Assembly: GCF_001427125.1 (NCBI RefSeq)
Contig: NZ_LMGK01000005.1
Span: 1,487-65,486 of the forward strand
DNA: 64,000 nt
From: Pseudomonas sp. Root562
GTDB lineage: Bacteria > Pseudomonadota > Gammaproteobacteria > Pseudomonadales > Pseudomonadaceae
Reading direction: 5' to 3'
The position numbers were made by a program, and so were the translations under genes. Within the stretch, counting starts at the first letter, position 1; every line of letters begins with the position of its first letter. A model generated the notes under the pieces. It saw nothing but the letters and a program-made list of their open reading frames with translations. It did no database searches and had not been told where the DNA came from. This document shows positions 19,116 through 27,738 of this stretch, piece by piece.

Positions 19116-19580
19116 ATGTTCATCGGCATCCTGCTGGTCATTACCTGGCTGATCCTGTTGCTGCGCTATCCGGCCAAAGCCTTGCCGGTGTCCATGGCCG
19201 CCGCCGCAGGGCTGGGCATCGTTGCCACTTGGGTCATCTGGATGGACCACCGTGAACTCAAGCAATTGCAACGCCTGGAGCTGCGCATCAGCTATGCGCC
19301 GCAGCACTGCCCCGCTGACCGGCCGTTGCAATTGACCCTGAACAACGGCAATGACGTACCGCTGACCGAGCTGCGTTGGCGGGTGGCGGCTTATGCGCCG
19401 GGGGACACGGTCAACCTGGCCGACAATCAATACAGCGCGCCACGTTATCGTGGCCCCGGCGAATTGCAGGCCGGCGGCAACTGGGAAGACTGCTTGCCAC
19501 TGCCGCCGCTGCGCCCCGGCTACCGTCCGGAAACCCTGGAGTTTCGCGCCGAGCGATTGCAGGGTAGTTTCTCCGATTGA
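19116..19580 (+). CDS. Small conserved membrane protein, function unknown
   Basis: The protein has 154 residues. Two hydrophobic N-terminal segments (about 1-17, GILLVITWLILLL, and 24-42, VSMAAAAGLGIVATWVIW) are followed by a soluble domain of about 110 residues with YAPQHCPADRPLQLTLNNG and LTELRWRVAAYAPG. The second part looks like a beta-sandwich domain facing the periplasm; that is inference. Similar pseudomonad proteins are often labelled multidrug transporter, without evidence visible here. It ends 31 bases before the dehydrogenase start and may share its transcript. No good ribosome site is seen before the ATG, so the start is less sure. Confidence 0.7.
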   Translation: MFIGILLVITWLILLLRYPAKALPVSMAAAAGLGIVATWVIWMDHRELKQLQRLELRISYAPQHCPADRPLQLTLNNGNDVPLTELRWRVAAYAPGDTVNLADNQYSAPRYRGPGELQAGGNWEDCLPLPPLRPGYRPETLEFRAERLQGSFSD

Positions 19581-19611
19581 TCTCTTTTCCATTCTGCACA
19601 AGGACCGCGCC

Positions 19612-20436
19612 ATGCCCGTTGCGTTGATTACCGGTTGTTCCAGCGGCATCGGCCGCGCCCTCGCCGATGCCTTCAAGGCGGCCGGCTACGAAGTCTGGGC
19701 CAGTGCGCGCAAGGCTGAAGATGTCGCCCTGCTCAGCGCTGCCGGATTTGTCGCCGTGCAACTGGACGTCAACGACGGTGCGGCGCTTGAGCAGTTGAGC
19801 GAGCGCATCAACCAGCAACGCGGTGGCCTCGACGTGCTGATCAACAACGCCGGTTATGGCGCCATGGGGCCGTTGCTCGACGGCGGCGTACCGGCCATGC
19901 AACGCCAGTTCGAGACCAATGTGTTCGCCATCGTCGGTGTCACTCGGGCGATGTTTCCCGTGCTGCGCCGGACCCAAGGCATTGTGGTGAATATCGGCAG
20001 TGTGTCCGGTGTCCTGGTCACGCCGTTCGCCGGTGCCTACTGCGCGTCCAAAGCCGCCGTGCATGCCTTGAGCGATGCACTGCGCATGGAGCTGGCACCA
20101 TTCGGTGTGCGGGTCATGGAGGTTCAGCCTGGCGCCATCGCCTCCAGTTTCGCCAAAAATGCCGGCCACGAAGCCGAGCAACTGATCAGCGAACAATCGC
20201 CATGGTTCCCGCTGCGCGAAGGCATTCGCGCACGGGCCAGGGCATCCCAGGACAAACCGACACCGGCCAGTGAATTTGCCGCCGGGCTGCTCAAGGCTGT
20301 GCAGCAGGACAAGCCGCCACGATTGATTCGCCTGGGCAATGGCAGCCGGGCGTTGCCAATGCTGGCAGCCTTGTTGCCCAAGGGCTTGCTGGAATCGGGA
20401 TTGATGAAGCGGTTCGGGTTGCGGGGGCAGCTCTAG
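19612..20436 (+). CDS. Short-chain dehydrogenase/reductase (classical SDR)
   Basis: The protein has 274 residues from the ATG at 19612, chosen because AAGGA lies upstream and the Rossmann motif TGCSSGIG then falls at residues 6-13; the frame is open further upstream but unlike the family. NNAG follows at about 77-80, and the catalytic triad is Ser130, Tyr143 and Lys147 (YCASK). It should catalyse an NAD(P)H-dependent carbonyl/alcohol conversion in the cytoplasm. The C-terminal part (IRARARASQDKPTPASEFA) resembles the group often labelled oxidoreductase/ketoreductase DltE-like. The substrate cannot be read from the sequence. Confidence 0.9.
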   Translation: MPVALITGCSSGIGRALADAFKAAGYEVWASARKAEDVALLSAAGFVAVQLDVNDGAALEQLSERINQQRGGLDVLINNAGYGAMGPLLDGGVPAMQRQFETNVFAIVGVTRAMFPVLRRTQGIVVNIGSVSGVLVTPFAGAYCASKAAVHALSDALRMELAPFGVRVMEVQPGAIASSFAKNAGHEAEQLISEQSPWFPLREGIRARARASQDKPTPASEFAAGLLKAVQQDKPPRLIRLGNGSRALPMLAALLPKGLLESGLMKRFGLRGQL

Positions 20437-20456
20437 TTCCGCGAGATCGTTCTTTG

Positions 20457-20522
20457 CGGGCAAGCCTCGCTCCTGCAGGATATTGAATTGGCATTAATCC
20501 TGTAGGAGCGAGGCTTGCCCGC
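20457..20522. repeat. REP-type inverted pair (GTAGGAGC family)
   Basis: GCGGGCAAGCCTCGCTCCTG (from 20457) is mirrored by CAGGAGCGAGGCTTGCCCGC-type sequence ending at 20522, with a short AT-rich loop. It sits between the SDR and the DUF4440-like gene and could act as a transcript-end hairpin. The same family recurs at 27289-27388. Confidence 0.8.
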
Positions 20523-20563
20523 GATGGCGTCAGCACCGTCACCACCGACTTCAGGAATCCATC

Positions 20564-20959
20564 ATGAGCGACTACACCGAATACTTCGACGAAGTGATCC
20601 AGGCCCACGTAGCCATCGAACAATGGCTGGCCGAAGAGCGCGACGCTGCCGAACTGGAACAACTGCTGGCGCGTTTCTCACCGCAATTTTCCATGGTCTC
20701 GCCGCTGGGGCGGGTGCTGGATTTCGACGCGCTCAATGAGCTGTTCATGCTGGCGGGCGGCAAGAAGCTCGGGTTCCGCATCGAGCTTAGCGAACTGTCT
20801 GGCGTGGCGCTGCACGACGGCGGCGCAACGGTCAGCTACCGCGAACGACAGACCGATGCCACCGGTCTGCATTCCGATCGCCGCTCCACCGTGGTGTTCG
20901 AGAAGATGAAAGGCAAGATCTTCTGGCGGCATTTGCAGGAGACTTTTTGCCAAGGCTGA
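20564..20959 (+). CDS. DUF4440/NTF2-like protein
   Basis: The protein has 131 residues. The start MSDYTEYFDEVIQAHVAIEQW and the pattern of an N-terminal helix, a middle FSPQFSMVSPLGRVLDFDAL segment and late strands (GATVSYRERQTDATG, RRSTVVFEKMKGKIFWRHLQETF) match DUF4440-type members of the NTF2-like fold. These small cone-shaped proteins bind or act on small molecules; the ligand here is unknown. No signal peptide is seen. It stands alone between two REP pairs. Confidence 0.75.
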   Translation: MSDYTEYFDEVIQAHVAIEQWLAEERDAAELEQLLARFSPQFSMVSPLGRVLDFDALNELFMLAGGKKLGFRIELSELSGVALHDGGATVSYRERQTDATGLHSDRRSTVVFEKMKGKIFWRHLQETFCQG

Positions 20960-20974
20960 CGCAATCGCTTTTTT

Positions 20975-21065
20975 TGTGGCGAGGGAGCTTGCTCCCGTTG
21001 GACTGCTCGGCAGTGCCATCCTGGGGCCGCTACGCAGCCCAGCGGGAGCAAGCTCCCTCGCCACA
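20975..21065. repeat. REP-type inverted pair (GTGGCGAGGGAGC family)
   Basis: The arms TGTGGCGAGGGAGCTTGCTC (from 20975) and the exact reverse complement ending at 21065 flank a spacer of about 45 bases. It lies in the convergent gap between the DUF4440-like gene and the efflux adaptor, where it may serve as a bidirectional transcript end. Related pairs are at 24401-24511 and 34526-34657. Confidence 0.85.
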
Positions 21066-21085
21066 AGAGCGTTTCTGTCCTGGTT

Positions 21086-21949
21086 TTATCCGCCTGCCGC
21101 AGGATTCACCACCACGGTGCAGGTAATCCCCGCCGCCAACAGCACACCCTCCGGCACTTCATCGATGTGTATCCGCACCGGCACCCGTTGCGCCAGACGC
21201 ACCCAGTTGAACGTCGGGTTCACGTCCGCGATCAGTTCGCGGCTCTCTGGATTATCGCGATCGTAGATACCGCGCGAGATGCTTTCCACGTGGCCCTTGA
21301 GCACTTCGCCGCTCATCAGCTGCATGTCGGCTTGGTCGCCAACGCGCACATGGGGCAATTTGGTTTCTTCGAAAAAGCCATAGACCCAGAACGAGTTCAT
21401 GTCGACTACCGCCATCTTCGCTTCACCGATGCGTGCGTAGTCGCCGCGATGCACATTGAGGTTGGTCACGTAACCGTCCACTGCTGCGCGGACCTCGGTG
21501 CGTTTGAGGTTGAGTTCAGCCGCTTCCAGTTGCGCTTGTGCATGCTGATAATCGGCCAGCGCCGAGTCGGCGAGGTTGCTGGCGTCGTCGCGGTTTTCCC
21601 GGGAGATCACCAGGTTGTCCATATCCGCGCGACGATGGGCGTTGACCTTGCGCATTTCCCAGGTGGCCTTGCGCGAAGCCACCAGCGACTGCGCCTGTTT
21701 GACCGCAAGCCGATAATGTTCGGGATCGATTTGCATCAGCAGGTCGCCCTTTTTCACCAACTGATTGTCGCGGACCGGCACGTTCACCACTTCGCCGGTG
21801 ACATCGGCGGCGACATTGATGATATCGGCGCGCACCCGGCCATCGCGAGTCCATGGGGTTTGCATGTAATGCACCCACAGGGTCCGGCCGATCCATATCG
21901 CAAGGGCCAGCACCAGCAAGGTTGCGAGCAGGCTGAAAAGCTTTTTCAT
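21086..21949 (-). CDS. HlyD/EmrA-type efflux adaptor, AaeA-like
   Basis: The protein has 287 residues. An N-terminal membrane anchor (about 4-22, LFSLLATLLVLALAIWIG) is followed by TPWTRDGRVRADIINVAADVTGEV, the hallmark opening of AaeA-type adaptors. A biotinyl-lipoyl region (VRDNQLVKKGDLLMQIDPEHY), a helical hairpin and a second lipoyl half (EVRAAVDGYVTNLNVHRGDY) follow. It should bridge the inner-membrane FUSC permease and the outer-membrane channel encoded upstream. It is the last gene of the efflux set and lies 25 bases after the DUF1656 gene. The substrate is inferred to be aromatic carboxylic acids. Confidence 0.9.
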   Translation of the reverse strand: MKKLFSLLATLLVLALAIWIGRTLWVHYMQTPWTRDGRVRADIINVAADVTGEVVNVPVRDNQLVKKGDLLMQIDPEHYRLAVKQAQSLVASRKATWEMRKVNAHRRADMDNLVISRENRDDASNLADSALADYQHAQAQLEAAELNLKRTEVRAAVDGYVTNLNVHRGDYARIGEAKMAVVDMNSFWVYGFFEETKLPHVRVGDQADMQLMSGEVLKGHVESISRGIYDRDNPESRELIADVNPTFNWVRLAQRVPVRIHIDEVPEGVLLAAGITCTVVVNPAAGG

Positions 21950-21974
21950 CAGGGCCTTCTTCAGAGATAGAGAG

Positions 21975-22175
21975 TCAGTGGTAGACCGTCAGCGCCAGCG
22001 CGCCGAACAGACAGGTAAACAGGCTCAGGCGCAGCAGCGCCGGGTGCCAGAAAAAGCGGTACAGGTCGAACCCGGAGAGGAACCTGTCCAGCGCCCAGGC
22101 CACCACTGCGGCAATCAGGAACATCAGGGTCATGGTCGGCATGTACACGCCGTGGAAGGCGATTTCACGAGGCAT
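21975..22175 (-). CDS. DUF1656 membrane peptide (AaeX-like)
   Basis: The protein has 66 residues from the ATG at 22175 (MPREIAFHGVYMPTMTLMF). This start has AAGGA 7 bases upstream and overlaps the FUSC stop by 11 bases; an in-frame ATG 39 bases earlier would lie inside FUSC. The sequence shows two hydrophobic segments and the IAFHGVYMP opening of DUF1656/AaeX proteins. These small proteins almost always sit between a FUSC permease and a HlyD adaptor, as here, and their molecular job is not established. Confidence 0.88.
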   Translation of the reverse strand: MPREIAFHGVYMPTMTLMFLIAAVVAWALDRFLSGFDLYRFFWHPALLRLSLFTCLFGALALTVYH

Positions 22176-24357
22176 GTTCAAGTCCTTCAGGCTTGGCATT
22201 GGCGTGGGCGGCAAGGGGCGATTGCGGGTCGAGCAGCGATGTGCGGATGAAGTGCAGGTAGCTCTTCACCCGACGCAACGCCGAGGTGTCGAAGTGCGGA
22301 GCAAAAGGTTCGTCAGTGGACTGCACTCGGCTGATCGCGTGGTCGACAGCGATCAGAGCACGTTCGAGGTTGCTGCTGCCCGGTTGCAAAAACAACCGCA
22401 CCAGCGCGCGCCCCATCACGCGGATCGCCTGGCGCCAGGGCCGGGATTCGGCATACGCCGGGTGCACCGGCAGGATCGCCTGTTCCTTGCGCAATTCGAT
22501 GATCGCGTGACCGACTTCCAGTACCACAAACATCCAGCGCAGCAGGTTGCGCTGCACCTGTGGCTGGCCCGCCGCGAAGCCGTAGGCCTGGTGCACCAGG
22601 TCGCGGGTGCGACTTTCGAAACTCGACGCCAGCCCCTTGAGCTTGCCGCTGATGGCGTACACCACCTGGCCACGCAGATCCTGCTCCAGTCGGCGCCACA
22701 GCCAGCGACTGTTGGGCGGCAGAATGATCGCCCCCGCCGCCGCGCACACCAGCATGCCGAGCACCATGGCGATGTAGTCGTTGATGAAGGTGTAGGGGTT
22801 GTAGACGGTGAGGTTGTCCGGCACCGAACCGGTACTGAAAAAGATCAACAAGCCCAGGCCGACGCCGGCATATTGCGGTCGCGACGCCAGGAATGATCCG
22901 AGCACGATGACCGGGGCGAGCATCACGCACAGCAAGGCAAAACCATCGATCCACGGGAAGATGAAAAACATCTCGACGAAGCCGATCAACGCGCCGAGCA
23001 GCGTGCCGCACGCCATCTGAAACGCCATGCGCTTGGGGTTCGGCGTGGCGGCGGACAGGCCCACAGTAGCGGCGGCGATCAGGGTCATGGTCGCCCCGCT
23101 CGCCCACGCCGTTGCCACCCAATAGCTGCCCAACACCACCAGGATAAACGCCGCGCGAATGCCCGAGGCCGCCGACACCAGCCAATTGGTCTGCGGGGTG
23201 AACGGCTCGTCCCAGCGCTCCCGTTCATGACTGTGATCGGCCAGGGATGCGTGAGTCTGTGCATAACTGTGCAGGTCGTCGACGAAGCGATACAGCAGTT
23301 CATACGCGGTGTGGAAGTCCAGCAGTTCGTCGTCGCTCGGCCCGCTCTCCTGAAAAATCGCCCGCAGGCTGCGCACCCGCGCCGGCAACCCTGCCTGATA
23401 AACGTTCAGCGCCGTGACCAGGCGTGCCGCGTCGGCGCTGGTCAGCGCTCGGCCACTGAAGCCGTCGAGTAATTCGGCAAGGTCTTGCAAGCCCGGTTTG
23501 ATCGCCGCCACCGCGTGGTCCGTGTCGTGGCTGCGCAGGCGTTCTAGCAACTGGTGCAAGGCATTGAAACGCGTAGTGATGCCCATGAATTCACTGTTCA
23601 GGCGGCTGAGTCGGCCATTGCGTCGACGCATGTGCGGGTCTTCGAATACCGTGACGCTGCGCAGCCCTTCCAGGCCGACAGCCTCGGCAATGAAGCGCAC
23701 ATTGCCGGCTTCGAACGCCTCGCGTTGACTGCGACCGCGCAAACCATCGGTGACGAACAGGGCAAACACGCCGAAGCGCTGATACAAGGCGTTGCGCATG
23801 GCGGCGCTGGCGGTTTGCGGGAGGATCGCGGCACTGATCAGGGTCGAGCAGAGAATCCCCAGGGAAATTTCCAGCACCCGCCACACCGCCGCCATGAATG
23901 CACCTTCCGGGTGAGCCAATGCAGGCAGCCCGACCATCGCCGCGGTGTAGCCGGCCAGCACAAAACCATAGGCGCGAAAGTTGCGGCAGCGCGCCGCACC
24001 GGCGGTGCAGATGCCAACCCAGATCGCCAGTGCGCCGAGAAACAGTTCGGTGTTTTGCGCAAATAACGCAATCAGCGCCACCATCACCGCCGACCCCGTC
24101 AGGGTGCCGAGGAAGCGGTAGAAACTCTTGGCGAACACCTGGCCGCTCTGCGGCTGCATGACGATGAACACGGTGATCATCGCCGTGCGCGGTTGTGGCA
24201 ATTCCAGGCGCATGGCCAGCCACAGCGTGAGGAACGCCGCGATCAGCACCTTGAAAATGTAGACCCAGGTCACGCCGTCGCTGCGTGCCCAATCAAAGAA
24301 ACCCCGGCGCCATTCCAGGGAGTACAGCCAGCGCAGAGGGGCGGGCAAGGGAGTCAT
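22165..24357 (-). CDS. FUSC-family inner-membrane efflux permease, AaeB-like
   Basis: The protein has 730 residues from the ATG at 24357 (MTPLPAPLRWLYSLEWRRGF). The frame is open 126 bases further upstream, but that stretch is REP-type repeat, so the longer form is rejected. Hydrophobic bundles occur at about 30-175 (PQPRTAMITVFIVMQPQSGQVFAKSFYRFLGTLTGS is the FUSC signature region) and at about 380-530, each followed by a cytoplasmic helical part. AaeB-type pumps export aromatic carboxylic acids together with a HlyD adaptor. The neighbours are the outer-membrane component upstream and DUF1656 and HlyD genes downstream. The substrate is inferred from the family. Confidence 0.9.
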   Translation of the reverse strand: MTPLPAPLRWLYSLEWRRGFFDWARSDGVTWVYIFKVLIAAFLTLWLAMRLELPQPRTAMITVFIVMQPQSGQVFAKSFYRFLGTLTGSAVMVALIALFAQNTELFLGALAIWVGICTAGAARCRNFRAYGFVLAGYTAAMVGLPALAHPEGAFMAAVWRVLEISLGILCSTLISAAILPQTASAAMRNALYQRFGVFALFVTDGLRGRSQREAFEAGNVRFIAEAVGLEGLRSVTVFEDPHMRRRNGRLSRLNSEFMGITTRFNALHQLLERLRSHDTDHAVAAIKPGLQDLAELLDGFSGRALTSADAARLVTALNVYQAGLPARVRSLRAIFQESGPSDDELLDFHTAYELLYRFVDDLHSYAQTHASLADHSHERERWDEPFTPQTNWLVSAASGIRAAFILVVLGSYWVATAWASGATMTLIAAATVGLSAATPNPKRMAFQMACGTLLGALIGFVEMFFIFPWIDGFALLCVMLAPVIVLGSFLASRPQYAGVGLGLLIFFSTGSVPDNLTVYNPYTFINDYIAMVLGMLVCAAAGAIILPPNSRWLWRRLEQDLRGQVVYAISGKLKGLASSFESRTRDLVHQAYGFAAGQPQVQRNLLRWMFVVLEVGHAIIELRKEQAILPVHPAYAESRPWRQAIRVMGRALVRLFLQPGSSNLERALIAVDHAISRVQSTDEPFAPHFDTSALRRVKSYLHFIRTSLLDPQSPLAAHANAKPEGLEHAS

Positions 24358-24400
24358 GGAGTCTTGTTCACTCAGGAAAGTCTGGAAACGATTGAAACCC

Positions 24401-24511
24401 TGTGGCGAGCGCGCTTGCTCGCGCCGGGCAGCGAAGCGGCCCCAGAACTCTGGTAGCCCAAAGATCTTGTGAGTGCTTCGCACTCAAGCGCGAGCAAGCT
24501 CCCTCGCCACA
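24401..24511. repeat. REP-type inverted pair inside the efflux operon
   Basis: TGTGGCGAGCGCGCTTGCTC (from 24401) faces CGCGAGCAAGCTCCCTCGCC (from 24489) across about 65 bases. It lies between the outer-membrane gene and the FUSC gene, so a shared transcript would carry a hairpin here, which could stabilise or end the upstream part. Confidence 0.8.
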
Positions 24512-24532
24512 ACAGTGGCCTTGCCTGACGAG

Positions 24533-26074
24533 TCACTTCAGAAGGCTCGGGGTTTTCGGTGGCTGGGTCTGCTGGGCATTCGGCACATCGTCGCCCGCAC
24601 CAAGCCCACCGCCCAATGCCGTCACCAGCTCGGCATGGGCGCTCAAACGCGCCGCCTGAACCTGCTGCTGCACCTGTTGCTGCTTAAACAACAAGGTCTG
24701 TGCGTTGAGCACATTGAGGTAATCGGTAAGCCCGCGCTGATAGGCAATCATCGCGATGTCGTAGGTCTTCTGCGCAGTGGCTACCGACTCGGCAGCGAAA
24801 GTTTGCTGCTTGTCCATCGACTCGCGACGGATCAACTGATCAGAGATGTTTTTCAGCGCGTTGACCAGGGTTTGGTTGTAATGCGCCGCCGCGATGTCGT
24901 ACCCGGCCGAGGCTTCACCCAACTGCGCGCGCAAACGCCCGCCATCGAAGATCGGCAAGGAGATCGCCGGGCCAACGCTGTAGTTGAGCTTCTTGCCGGT
25001 CAAAAACTCCAGCGCCCCGCCGCCGGTGGCCATGTAGCCGAGGCTGCCGACCAGATCGACGTTCGGATAAAAACCGGCATGAGCGACATCGATGCCGCGG
25101 GCTTGCGCCGCCACCTGCCAACGACTGGCGACCACGTCCGGCCGTTGACCGAGCAACTGCGCCGGCAGCGCCGACGGCAGCTTCAGCGCCGCGCCCAACG
25201 ACAGCGTTGGCCGCTGAAGCTGCGCGCCCTCCCCCGGACCTTTACCGGCGAGCGCGGCCAATTGATTGCGACTCAGGGCGATTTCTTCGTCCAGCGCATC
25301 GATCTGCCGATGGGTTTCCGGCAACGGCGTCTCGGCCTGGCTCACTTCGAAATGGGTGCCGATGCCGCCGCTCAAACGCTTCTGCGCCAGGTCGAGAATT
25401 TGCTGTTGCTGCTTCAGCGTCGCTTCGACGATGTCCCGTTGCGCGTAGTGCAACGACAGCTCGATGTAGACGCGCACGATATTGTTCTGCAATTCGAGTT
25501 GGGCCTGGCGCGCTTCGGCGACCGTCATATGGGTCAAGTCCACGGCGCGCTCGGTGGCATTGCTTTCACGGCCCCAGAGGTCGAGGGCATAGCTGAAACC
25601 CAGCGCGGCGTTGTTATCCCAAGTGGTGCTGTTGGCCAGGTCACCGGGACCGTAGAACGGATCGGTGGGCCAGTTGTGGCGTTTGAGCGTGGACTCGCCG
25701 TTGATCTGCAACGACTCTGCTGCTTCGGCGATGCCGGCCATCGATTTGGCTTGACGCACCCGTGCGGCGGCCATGGCCAGGGTCGGACTGCCTTGCATGG
25801 CGGTTTCGATCCACCGGTTCAGTTGCGGATCGCCATACGCCTGCCACCATTGTGCGGTGGGCCAATGCGCATCCTGTGCGGCGCTCTGGATGGCTTCGTC
25901 GGTGACCAGTGAATCGGCCTCCAGCGCCTTGCCCTGCGGGCCAATACCTCCGGTTCCGATGCAGCCGCTGATTGCCAGGGTTAAAGCGAAAACACTGAGC
26001 GGCTGAAGCGCTCTGCTGATGCGACGCGGCACTGCTGCGATTTCCTGAGGTGGGGAGTTTTGCGGGATGCGCAA
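24533..26074 (-). CDS. NodT-family outer-membrane efflux lipoprotein
   Basis: The protein has 513 residues. A signal sequence with lipobox LAISGC (Cys38) is followed by the TolC/OprM-type repeat: WWQAYGDPQLNRWIETAMQGSPTLAMAAARVRQA and later DVVASRWQVAAQARGIDVAHAGFYPNVDL, typical of NodT proteins. It should form the trimeric outer-membrane tunnel for the FUSC/HlyD pump. The n-region before the lipobox is long, so a later start is possible, though no other ATG is present. It is the first gene of the minus-strand efflux set and is divergent from a LysR regulator. Confidence 0.9.
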   Translation of the reverse strand: MRIPQNSPPQEIAAVPRRISRALQPLSVFALTLAISGCIGTGGIGPQGKALEADSLVTDEAIQSAAQDAHWPTAQWWQAYGDPQLNRWIETAMQGSPTLAMAAARVRQAKSMAGIAEAAESLQINGESTLKRHNWPTDPFYGPGDLANSTTWDNNAALGFSYALDLWGRESNATERAVDLTHMTVAEARQAQLELQNNIVRVYIELSLHYAQRDIVEATLKQQQQILDLAQKRLSGGIGTHFEVSQAETPLPETHRQIDALDEEIALSRNQLAALAGKGPGEGAQLQRPTLSLGAALKLPSALPAQLLGQRPDVVASRWQVAAQARGIDVAHAGFYPNVDLVGSLGYMATGGGALEFLTGKKLNYSVGPAISLPIFDGGRLRAQLGEASAGYDIAAAHYNQTLVNALKNISDQLIRRESMDKQQTFAAESVATAQKTYDIAMIAYQRGLTDYLNVLNAQTLLFKQQQVQQQVQAARLSAHAELVTALGGGLGAGDDVPNAQQTQPPKTPSLLK

Positions 26075-26221
26075 TTCTATGGGGCCACCGGAAGGGCGAT
26101 AAGCTGGGAATCCTGTGAATCTTTGTTACCGTTAACGAGATAATCCGGAAGTCATCTTTAGTCGCCTGTAAAAAAACAGAAACTTCGTGTCACAATTTGC
26201 TATTCGCCAAGAGAGCACCCC

Positions 26222-27190
26222 ATGGACACATTGCAAAACATGCGCGCCTTCAGTTACGTGGCCGAGGCCGGCAGTTTCACCGCCGCCGCGGTGCAACTGG
26301 ACACCACCACGGCCAACGTCTCGCGCGCGGTCTCCAACCTGGAAGCCCACCTGCAAACCCGTCTGCTCAACCGAACGACCCGTCGCATCGCCCTGACCGA
26401 AGCCGGCAAGCGTTATTTGCTGCGCTGCGAGCAGATTCTGGCCTACGTCGAAGAAGCCGAAGCCGAAGCGAGCGACGCCCACGCACGCCCGGCCGGGCAG
26501 CTGAAAGTGCACACCATGACCGGCATCGGCCAGCACTTCGTGATCGATGCCATCGCCCGCTATCGCAAGACCCATCCGGACGTCACCTTCGACCTGACCA
26601 TGGCCAACCGCGTACCGGACCTGCTCGACGAGGGCTACGACGTCTCCATCGTGCTCGCCAGCGAATTGCCGGATTCGGGCTTCGTCTCCCAGCGCCTGGG
26701 CATCACCTACAGCATCGTTTGCGCCTCGCCGGCCTACGTCAAAGCCAACGGCTGCGCACAAAAACCCAGCGACCTGCTCAACCATGCCTGCCTGCGCCTG
26801 GTGAGCCCGGTCATCCCCCTCGAGAAATGGGCCTTCGACGGCCCGGATGGCCAGGAAATGGTCACCATCAACAGCTCTCCGTTCCTGGTCAACTCCGCCG
26901 ACGCCATGAAAACCGCGATCACCAGCGGCATGGGCGTCGGCGTCTTGCCGCTGTACGCGGCCATCGACGGCTTGCGCGACGGCACGCTGGTGCGTGTGAT
27001 GCCCAAATACCGATCCCAGGAACTGAACCTGTACGCCATCTACCCTTCGCGGCAATACCTGGATGCGAAGATCAAGACGTGGGTGGAGTACCTGCGGGGG
27101 TCGCTGCCGGAGTTGTTGGCGGCGCATCAGGCGGAGTTGGCGGCGTATGAACTGAGCGGGAGCCTGGGTGGGGTTCGGGTAGCGAATTGA
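26222..27190 (+). CDS. LysR-family regulator divergent from the efflux genes
   Basis: The protein has 322 residues. The winged helix-turn-helix is at about residues 5-64 (MRAFSYVAEAGSFTAAAVQL, TTANVSRAVSNLEAHLQTRLLNRTTRR). The effector domain has features of the CrgA/DhcR-like subgroup (GQLKVHTMTGIGQHFVIDAIARYRKTHPDV, VPDLLDEGYDVSIV). LysR proteins usually control the divergent gene, so this is probably the activator of the aromatic-acid efflux operon, by analogy with AaeR and AaeXAB. The 147-base shared region holds no operator I can name with confidence. The start fits the family and lies 147 bases from the divergent start. Confidence 0.9.
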   Translation: MDTLQNMRAFSYVAEAGSFTAAAVQLDTTTANVSRAVSNLEAHLQTRLLNRTTRRIALTEAGKRYLLRCEQILAYVEEAEAEASDAHARPAGQLKVHTMTGIGQHFVIDAIARYRKTHPDVTFDLTMANRVPDLLDEGYDVSIVLASELPDSGFVSQRLGITYSIVCASPAYVKANGCAQKPSDLLNHACLRLVSPVIPLEKWAFDGPDGQEMVTINSSPFLVNSADAMKTAITSGMGVGVLPLYAAIDGLRDGTLVRVMPKYRSQELNLYAIYPSRQYLDAKIKTWVEYLRGSLPELLAAHQAELAAYELSGSLGGVRVAN

Positions 27191-27288
27191 GGTTGGCGGG
27201 TGCCGAGTGGAACTTGATTGAGTGCATATCCATGCTCCGGGGGGCGGGCTACCGGCCGGCCTATTTGCTTGGGCATATGATGATCCCC

Positions 27289-27388
27289 TGTAGGAGCCAG
27301 CCTGCTGGCGATGGTCGTCAACGATAATGTGTCCTGTCTGAATGAACGCAGTGTCTGGGCGTTTTTCGCGAGCAGGCTCGCTCCTACA
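27289..27388. repeat. REP-type inverted pair (GTAGGAGC family)
   Basis: TGTAGGAGCCAGCCTGCTGG (from 27289) faces CGCGAGCAGGCTCGCTCCTA (from 27367) around about 56 bases. It begins the repeat island after the LysR gene. Confidence 0.8.
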
Positions 27389-27415
27389 ATGGGATGGGGG
27401 CATATGGTGGAAATT

Positions 27416-27690
27416 GGTCGGCTGCCAGGCCGTCATCGCTGGCAAGCCAGCTCCCACAGGGGGTGGAGTACATCTGGCAGGGATTGGTTGGCTGTGAGAC
27501 CGTCATCGCGAGCAGGTTGGCTCCTACAATTGGATTGAGGTACATCTGGCAGAGGTTGGTCGGCTGGCAGACCGTTATCGCCAGCAGGGCTAGCTCCTAC
27601 AATCGGATTGGGGAGCATTAGGAATGGTCGGCTGTCAGGCCGCCATCGCTGCGATGCGGCGACCCGACAAGCCAGCTCTCACAAAGAGCA
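27416..27690. repeat. Tandem array of about 70-base units built on a REP-like core
   Basis: Four units begin with GGTCGGCTG or GGTTGGCTG at 27416, 27486, 27558 and 27626 (spacings 70, 72 and 68). Each contains a degenerate core of the form CCGTCATCGC..GCAGG..GCTCCTACA and the first three are followed by GGATTG/TACATCTGGCAG-type sequence. The units differ by scattered substitutions; the last is interrupted by about 10 extra bases. The repeats abut one another without unique spacers, so this is not a CRISPR array. Confidence 0.8.
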
Positions 27691-27738
27691 AGAGCAGAAC
27701 ACCATACAACCGCCGTTGCTTCTCACCACTCAACAGGC

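Noticed and set aside
24358..24483. N-terminal extension of the FUSC protein by 42 codons
   Set aside because: The DNA is a REP pair and the extra residues do not resemble the family start.
26075..26221. LysR operator (T-N11-A) or promoter for the efflux set
   Set aside because: Several loose matches exist in this AT-rich gap, but none stands out enough to call.
27416..27690. Possible CRISPR array
   Set aside because: Units are about 70 bases, diverged and directly abutting, without equal unique spacers, and no cas genes are near.
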